Shown piece by piece: positions 28,401 to 37,300 of a DNA stretch of 64,000 nt; position 1 is the first letter of the stretch, and each line of letters starts with the position of its first letter. The notes below the pieces were generated by a model. The model saw only the letters and a program-made list of their open reading frames with translations. It ran no database searches and was not told the DNA's origin. The DNA is from Nilaparvata lugens (taxonomy: Eukaryota; Arthropoda; Insecta; Hemiptera; Delphacidae). The position numbers and the translations under genes are program-made. Where the stretch lies: positions 62,312,295 through 62,376,294 of the forward strand of contig NC_052507.1 in the NCBI RefSeq assembly GCF_014356525.2, written 5' to 3'.

Positions 28401-31287
28401 TTGTATATACGTCGACGCGCAATCTAAATAGAAACATACCTGTGAAATTTCATGAAAATCTATTACCGCGTTTCGCCGTAAATGTACAACATATAAACAT
28501 TTAAACATTAAGAGAAATGCCAAACCGTCGACTTGAATCTTAGACCTCACTTCGTTAGGTCAATTACTGTTTTTTTCAGAATATACAAATAGGCCTCCTG
28601 TTGATTTGATATTTGGCAAATCGGCTGTGTACAGATTGAAAAGAAGGTGGGATAAGATATATCCCTGTGGCAACCCATTGTTCAATACTTTTCTCCTGCT
28701 CAGTCTATGTATCATCCATGAGAACCCTGAAATTCCTGTTCTTCAGCATTTTATTGATCAATTGAATGATCTTGGCAAGATCTGTAGGAGTTTAAATATG
28801 AGGCCCTCTCTCCACACTGTGTCGTATGCAGCACGCAGGTCCACAAAGGCAGCATACGTCTTCAAGCCTTTCTGAAAGCCCGCTTCAATAATGTGTTGTC
28901 AATACAAGAACCTGGTCTGCGCAGCTCCGGTTCGGCCGAAATCCTGCTTGTTGAATTGGAACATGTTTCAATATTTTTGGGCTGATTCTACCGGGCAATC
29001 AAAAAGTCTCTCCGCAGTACCTGCGTTCTGTTTTAGCTGAAGATTGTGTTCTGTTTAGAAACCCTTTCGACAAGTTACTCCCACTTTTTTCCCCTCTACT
29101 GTAATGAATGTACACGTAAGTTTAATAGATTAACACCTTGCTATTGTTATAAATACTTGTTTTTGAGTTATGGAGTGTTTTTTTTACTATATAGTTCACT
29201 GCGGAGGGACTTCTTGATCACCCTGTATTATAGATGAGCCTTTCAAGCAATTTATAGCTGACACTGAGCAGAGCAATTGAGCGATAGCTCTTAACATCAT
29301 TGCAAGGCTTGACAGGTTTCATGATTGTCACAATTTTTGACTCCTTGAATTCTGCTTGGAGATAGCCACTCTGTAAAATTGTCAGATTTTATGATTGCCA
29401 CAATTTTTGACTCCTTGAATTCTGCTGGGAGATAGCCACTCTGTAAAATTGTCAGATTTTATGATTGCCACAATTTTTGACTCCTTGAATTCTGCTGGGA
29501 GATAGCCACTCTGTAAAATAGTCAGATTTTATGATTGCCACAATTTTTGACTCCTTGAATTCGCTGGAAAATAGCCACTCTTTAAAATCCTTGTATAGAA
29601 CCGAGAGAACCACAGTCTGACACGCTTTCCTGTATGCAGCAGAAACTCTGGATGGATTCCATCAAACCCCGGTGCCTTATGCTTTTGCCATACGCTAATA
29701 ATAATAATTATTACTGTTTTGGGCGGATGATAGTGTGAGAAGGGCACAGTATGAGAGACTACCAGCATAACATAGCTTCACCAAAAACAACTACCAGGAC
29801 TATCAGCTTGAATTAACAGTGAAAATTGGAACATGAAAGCCCTATACTATGGGATATCCTCTTTTCCTATTTATGTTCTCTATGATATAGCTAAACAAGT
29901 AAGATACTGACGAAATTGAGTTTATTGAACTCTATACAACCTTGATTGTCAACCAATCTCGACAATTCCTTATGCTTTTTCCAAAACCTGATTTTACGTC
30001 ATTATTACTTCCATATACATGTTGCAAGTATCATTGATACAAGTTTCTAGTATACATAATATTGTAAATTTATGTGATCTGATTGTGCAGTTTTTTATTT
30101 ATTTCGTCTTATATTTTCTTTTCAGGGACAGATTACAAATGTCATTAGCGCCTCCATCTTTTAGTGCTTCTGTAAGTATTTTCATAATAAATCAGTTAAT
30201 ATTACAAATTATTCTTCTGACTTTCTTAGACGGGCTACACACTGGCGTCTCAAGACGCGTGTCGTGTCTTATCAAATTTCATGAGACATGCATGTCTTTT
30301 GTATGTCTCTGTCGCTTGTCGCATGTCTTGTGATTTTCGGTTGTTACAAAGCTGTATTACAGACTGAGCATGAGCAGTGACAGAGCGCTCAGTAGACAGT
30401 GGCTAGAGCGCATGCGCGGAGTGATATCTCGTGCGACACCTGTCCGATACACAGGCGATGCCTCGAACATCTGTCGCAAGCAGTGAGTAAGCTCTGATTT
30501 TACAACACAGGTTGGTTTCATATGCGACATGCCTCAGACATGAGATTTGTTGTAGACATCATGTCTAAGACACCAGTGTGTAGCCCGCCTTAGACTAGGT
30601 GCACACCAGTTAGTCAAGACAAGACAAGACACGTTTAGTCACAATACTTCACATTGTTGCTTATGACGCAACTCACACTGATTAGTCATTACAATTATAC
30701 ATGTCTTCATAAGCAACTATGTGAAGTATTGTGACTAAACGTGTCTTGTCTTGACTAACCGGTGTGCATATAGCCTTAGATCGATCCCATACATGATAAA
30801 CTAGTATAATTGAGCGCTTTATGTTAATTATTAACAATACTAGTGTGGGTTATGATTTATTGTGATGAAATATTTTAGACCTCAACCAGTGGAATTTGAT
30901 GGGACAGAAAAATCCAGTTCTTAAGAAATTCAAATAATCTTGATTCAATTCATTAACTTGCTACGTTCAAAAAAATCGAACTTATCTATTAATTGGAGTT
31001 ATTTTATAATATAAACTGTAGTATTATTTTACTCTTCAACATATTTGTTTTTCAAAAATGTGCCACTGTACTGAATAAAGCTGGACACCAACCACCTAAG
31101 TGATGTCCACGTTATAGAATAGAATAAGTTTTATTGTAACCGCTTCTGAGGTCTTCAGAAGCATTACCTCCGTCACAATATACAGCAAATGTCACACATA
31201 CAATACAATAATTGGAAACATACTATTCTAAAAGAACTACAATATCATGACATATTAATATCATGTCCAAACAAAGAAAGATATTAA

Positions 31288-31376
<89 letters not shown>

Positions 31377-34300
31377 ATATAAGATATTCTGGTCTTGAAA
31401 TATAATGCAGTCACACAAATAAAAACGAACAAACAAAAATGAAAAGTAGCAGTAGTTGATACAGTATTTACTTAATGTAGGTACCTCAACATAATATTAA
31501 TAATTTTACAAAGTCCTAGCCAGTTCATAGAACTCCTGGAAAGTGTAAATGGGGTTACTGATTAGGAATATCTTCAGCCTCCGCTTGAAAACTAGATTTT
31601 GCAAACCTCTAAATTGTTCAGAGAGCATATTAAAAAGCTTCACACCAATGAATAGAAATGTTTTTTGCGTGCTAGAATACTCGCACGTTAGAATACTCGC
31701 ATATTGGAAGTGGAGAAGGATAGGGGAACGCGTTGCCGATCTTCTTTCTTGTCAATGCCTTCTATAGACGGTTGCTGATACAGGTTTATTAATGTAATAT
31801 TGACTGTTCATTCTCGTTTAAAATAAACAATTATATTTCATTAAGCAAGAAATTATATTTTTCAATGAATTTTCATAGTTAAGATGAAATATTTTGTTGA
31901 TTAATTATTAATTCTACATTGTTAAAAGACGATCTGGCAACAGAGCAAAGCGAGAAAGAGATACCGCTATCCGCTTTGTTGAATAATAGACAAGGATAGC
32001 AACACCATTGCTAATCGAACACTGCCATTATAACGTGGACCTCACTATAGTATTAATTTATTCTGCTAAATGATATCTTAAGCTGGATTCGCACACGACA
32101 GTGACGGTGAAATATAATTCCCATAAGTTGTAATGGGATTATTCATACTCACTCGGCCTGGCTGAGTGTGAATAGTGGGTCGATGTCAAACGAGGCAAAC
32201 GACAGAAGAGTCCTGCGACAGTCGAGACCAGCGACGGTAGAGACCGGCGACATTCGAGGTCAGCGACGGTAGAGGACTCCTGAAAAAGTGGCCTCAAATG
32301 TCGCCTACATTAGGCGACAGTTGAAGCCACTCTAATTTTTGTACAGCTCCGACAGTCGAGACCTGCGACGGCAGAGGACTCCTGAAAAAGAGGACTCCTC
32401 CAATTGAGTTTCGTCAACAAAGGTGGTCAAGTCATATACATTCCAGTACTTGGATGATGGTCCCTAAACATATTTTTAAGTAATGGGAATCCATTACTAC
32501 TGCATTATGCCTCCTTCATTGACAAATCTAAATATTTATCTATCTTCTATCCATCTATAAGACGAGATGGTGTCTGTCTTTCTGTCTGTATGTGAGCTCA
32601 TCACGCTTGAAATACTTGACTGATTAAGCTGTAATTCTTCACAAAAATGATCGTTCTGAAAATCCTTCAAGGATAAGCACTATCTACCTTCAAAGTTCAT
32701 ATGCTTTTTTTATAAAGGAAGTTTCCATTATTTAGTTTTCAAAAATCAGAAGTTATAATCATTATAAAATGTATTTTGTCTGGAATCGCAGTAGGATGTG
32801 TCCTCAACTGTCGCCTGCTGCAAGCGAGTCTCTAATTTTTGTACAGGCCCGACAGTCGAGACCAGCGACATTCGAGGCCAGCGACGGCAGAGGACTCCTG
32901 AAAAAGAGGCCTCAAATGTCGCCTGCGTTAGGCGACAGTTGAGGTCACTCTAGTTTTTGTACAGCCCCGACAGTCGAGACCTACGACGGGAGAGGACTCC
33001 TGAAAAAGTGGTCTCAAATGTCGCCTGCGTTAGGCGACAGTTGAGGCCACTCTAATTTTCGTACACTCCCGACAGTCGAGGCCTACGACCGTAGAGGACT
33101 GTAAAAGAGTCCTCTACGGTCGTAGGTCTCGAATGTCGTCGGTCTCGACTGTCGCGCCCCCGGAATATTGTCCAGTTTGAACTAGTAGGAATTAATAATT
33201 TGATTCTATAGGAAGAGATGTTGTGCTATCTCTTCATAATTGAAATAATAGTTTCAACAAATAAGGTGGTATTGACAACATCAACGTTTTATTCTTTCAA
33301 TCATGAGATTTATATTTTCACTGTCACTGTTTGATTCAAACAATAACATCGGGGCACCGAGCTTCGCTCGTTATTTTCATTTATTGATAAACAGAACACA
33401 ATTCTCTAAAATGATCGTGTTTATATTTCACAGCTGGCTAAACGTCATCTTATGAATTTCGGGGATGCGATATTTCGATTTTTCACATACTCACTTTTTT
33501 ACTATCCACAGCTGTTTCAGCCAAGGATGAATTATCCTTTTAATGTCGTTCAGCGAGTTTTCCCAAGGATGAGACCTAGAGCAATCGAATCTTTATATCA
33601 TAAACCTACTATGTTCCAAAGTTCGTGAAAATCGTTAGAGCCGTTTTCGAGATCCGTTGAACATAAATAACCAGATATAAAAATAGCCAGATATAAAATA
33701 ACAAGATATAGAAATAACCAGATATATAAATACAGAAATTGCTCGCTTAATATAATAGTATTGATTCATACAATGAGTAAATTATAAATTGATAGAAAGG
33801 GGAAAAATAAGGTAACGTTGTGCTATTCCTCTCCCAAATTTAGATAAGGTTACACATAGTCCGAAACAGGTCAAGTCTTGTATTTGTTCACTTCACAAAA
33901 TTTTCAGTCCTTAATTATTTTTACAAAGTGGATTTTGAAATTTAGATGCTGTTGTTTAGAATTCCAGCTTTACTATTGATTGTGTTATGGAACCATGTTA
34001 TAGTGTAGCGCAACTTGATGTCTTCCATCTCTGTTTCAGATACAAGATGTTAATCAACTAACTTCTAGTAATAATTATTCTCTAACGAGATCCATGCCTT
34101 CACTTAATAGAATCTCAGGTGAGTAACTGTATGTTTGAATTAATTAGCCTCCCTATAGGCTAGGCCTCTTTCAAAGAGACTATATTGTTAAATTGTTTAT
34201 CCAGCCAACTATGTAATATTTTGAAAAGGTACCTCAGATAACAATAATCAAAATGAAACTCTTAAAATATGCAACAAATCAATTGAATTTCTGTAGTGAA

Positions 34301-37300
34301 AATTTCGTTAAATAATATAATCGTTCAACATAGTTATAGTGGAGTCTTAAACTACTAATACCAATGTTTATTCTCCGCCGTTAGAGCTACTTTTGGCTAA
34401 CTTGTTTAAGAGTTAACTGCCCAATCTTGGCAAGTTAGGCTAGGGCCACACGAGCGCACATAGTGCGTCCGTTGCAACTTACTTTTTGACGTCCGTTGTA
34501 GAAATACATAGAAGTGAATTGGTGACAACACAAGCGGTACTTGCGTACCAAGTAACGGGAGTCGTAACGGACGGTGATTTTTGAACTGAGCAGAAATGCT
34601 ACAACGCACGTCAAAACATGCAAAAGTTATTGCTTAGTCTGGTTCAATTGCGTAAAGCCAACTGACGTTGACGCACCACACTCAACGCTCGTGTGGTGTC
34701 ATTGGCGACGGCCGTAAAAAGTAAGTTGCAACGGACGCACTATGTGCGCTCAAATTTCTTAATCTTTCGTTAAAATCATCAGTTAGTGTTAAGGCTGTCC
34801 AAAGGCTAAAAATAAACTTTCTACTCGTGATATTTTTCAAAGTTTTTCGATTTGTATATCATCAAGCTATCAAAATAAAAACATTTTCTCAGGCAAACAT
34901 TTTTTTTCTGATCATTACTTTTTGAGATATGAGCGACTAAAATTTAAATTTTTGGGACAGAACATTTCAAATTCGGTAAAAGATAAATCCATGCGATTTA
35001 GAGGATAGATTCTTCATGTTATTGTTGATCTAGTAAAACAAAAATTTTCTGAAAATATCAATTTTTGAGAAAGTTAATCAATTTACTAAGAATAACTTTT
35101 AGTTGAGCTATTTTTTGGTAAATTGAATAACTTTCTCAAAAATTGATATTTTCAGAAAATTTTTGTTTTACTAGATCAACAATACCATGAAGAATCTATC
35201 CTCTAAATCTCATGGATTTATCTCTTACCGAATTTGAAATGTTCTGTCCCAAAAATTTAAGCTTCAGGCGCTCATATCTCAAAAAGTAATGATCAGAAAA
35301 AATGTTTTCCTGAGAAAACGTTTTCATTTTGATAGCTTGATGATATACAAATCGAAAAACTTTGAAAAATATCACGAGTAGAAAGCTTATTTTTAGCCTT
35401 TGCACAGCCTTAACTGAAGATTACTAAACGAAACGTTAACATGAATATGGTGAAACCCACCCTTATCATATGTTTAGTTTTCAATCGATTTATGGTTTGT
35501 GTTTGTTAACAAACAATTCTATTCCATTCTTCAATTCTATTCTATTCTAGTGTGGGAAAGGAGGCTGAATGACTCAGACTGGGACCAAAGACTGATAGTA
35601 TCAGTGCCGAATTACCTGATTAGAGGCGCTGGCAGAAATACGCACTACGTTTACGAGGTGCTTGTCTGCGTCGAAGGTGAAACCTACTCGATACTGCGCA
35701 GGTACCGGCGATTCAGAGAGCTGCATCTCACTATGAAGCACAAGTATGGAGACCAGGTAAGTGCTATGCTAAATTATTAATAGTTAAATATTTTTTGAAA
35801 TAAGGATAAAAGTGAGGTCTAAGATTTAAGTTGACGGTTTTACATTTCTCTTTATGTTTATATTTATGTTCCGCATTTAATGCTGTAACAGAATGGTGTA
35901 GTGCGATAAGAGATAAGGGAATGGTTGTCAACATTGAGAAGAGTAAAGTGATGATAGTATCAAAGAATCAGGAGAATGTGGAGTTGGATATAACATGGGA
36001 TGGTGAAATATTGGAAAGGGTGAACAACTATGAATATCTTGGAACATTAATCTCTGCAGATGGAAAAATTGATGAAGAGATAAACAACAGAGTAAGGAAA
36101 GCCAACCAAGTGTATTACCAGCTTAGCAGAACCATCCTGGGTGAACGAGAAATAAGCCAGGGAACTAAAATAAGGATATACGAGACAATATTCAAGCCAG
36201 TTCTACTCTATGGAACAGAATGCCTCACAATGATAGAGAAGCACAAGAGTAGAATTACCTCCTCAGAAATGAGATACCTAAGGAGGGTGGTTGGAAAACC
36301 CAGAACAGACAAAGTGAGAAATAGTGTGATCAGGGAAACATTAAAACAGGAGGAACTGATTACCACTGTTCAGCGAAAAACCCTTGGATGGTATGGCCAT
36401 GTAGCTCGGATGAGTGATGAACGAAAGGCAAGGCTGGTTATGGAGGCAAGACCGGAAGGGAAACGAGGCAGGGGACGACCACCACTGCAATGCAATCAGT
36501 ATGTAGAGAGTATAGCTGCTGCAAGAGGAAAGGCAATGAATGACGTAAAGAGAATGGCACAGGATCGTATAAAGTTTAGAGAATCGTTGAAGGCACACGA
36601 CGCTTAACGTCAAAAGGGTATGAAAAAGAAGAAGATTTACGGTAAAGCGCGGCAATGGATGTTCATGAAATTTGACAAATATGTTCCTTTTTAAATTTCG
36701 CGTCGACGTACATGTAAGGTTTTTTTAAATTTCGCATTTTAAGGATAATACAAAAGGAAAAGGAGTCTCCTTCGAAAGCCAATATTACCGTGAAATTCAG
36801 ACTATAGAATTATTCATCATAAATCAGCTGTCGAGTGAATTGATCAATTGTCCTTCGAAAAAATCATCAGCTGTTGTGTGGACTATTAATTGCAAGCAAT
36901 GACGCATGCAATTAACTAGTAGTTCTGTGAACAGTAGACCTCGCGCAGTTATAAACCACAGCCTCCTTTAATACTGCCCATCAGAGTAAATCCTGTCCTG
37001 TCCTGTAGAGTCGGCGAGATATCAGTGTATAAACGGCTATTTGGGTATTGTATCGACAATGCTAATAATTTGATGTAAACAGCTTTATGCTACTGCCATC
37101 AAAATCTTACCGAGTTGAAAGCAGAGAAAAGTCGGGAGAAAATACTATGATGCTACTTCAAGTTATCATTTGCATGCCTCACTGCATGCAATTAATAGTC
37201 CACACAACAACTGTTTTTTCACTAAGTTACATTGAAATATTGAATTGCATGCGTCATTTCATGCAATTTATAATCTACTCGACAGCTGATTTATGTTGGA

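Larger units (their letters stand above)
28580..29690 (-). pseudogene. Reverse transcriptase fragment of a non-LTR retrotransposon
   Basis: The minus strand encodes [30 protein letters not shown] residues, [10 protein letters not shown] and [17 protein letters not shown] in the order expected for the first half of a reverse transcriptase, across several frameshifts and stops. It is interrupted by a small TIR element (28991-29225), and its [13 protein letters not shown] segment has expanded into a 70-bp tandem array. It is clearly a different lineage from the copy at 9.4-11.7 kb, as judged by the motif residues. Confidence 0.8.
31095..32050 (+). mobile_element. TIR family A element interrupted by a retrotransposon 3' end
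   Basis: The left terminus TAAGTGATGTCCACGTTATA is at 31095-31118. The body and right terminus resume near 31705 (GTGGAGAAGGATAGG) and end GTGGACCTCACTATAG at 32050. The gap is filled by the retrotransposon fragment annotated separately. Order of events: family A first, retrotransposon second. Confidence 0.75.

Noticed and set aside
34406..34623. 62- and 67-codon ORFs, also seen near 42031-42321
   Set aside because: These are frames across TIR family G. They occur in different frames of the same repeat and have no domain.
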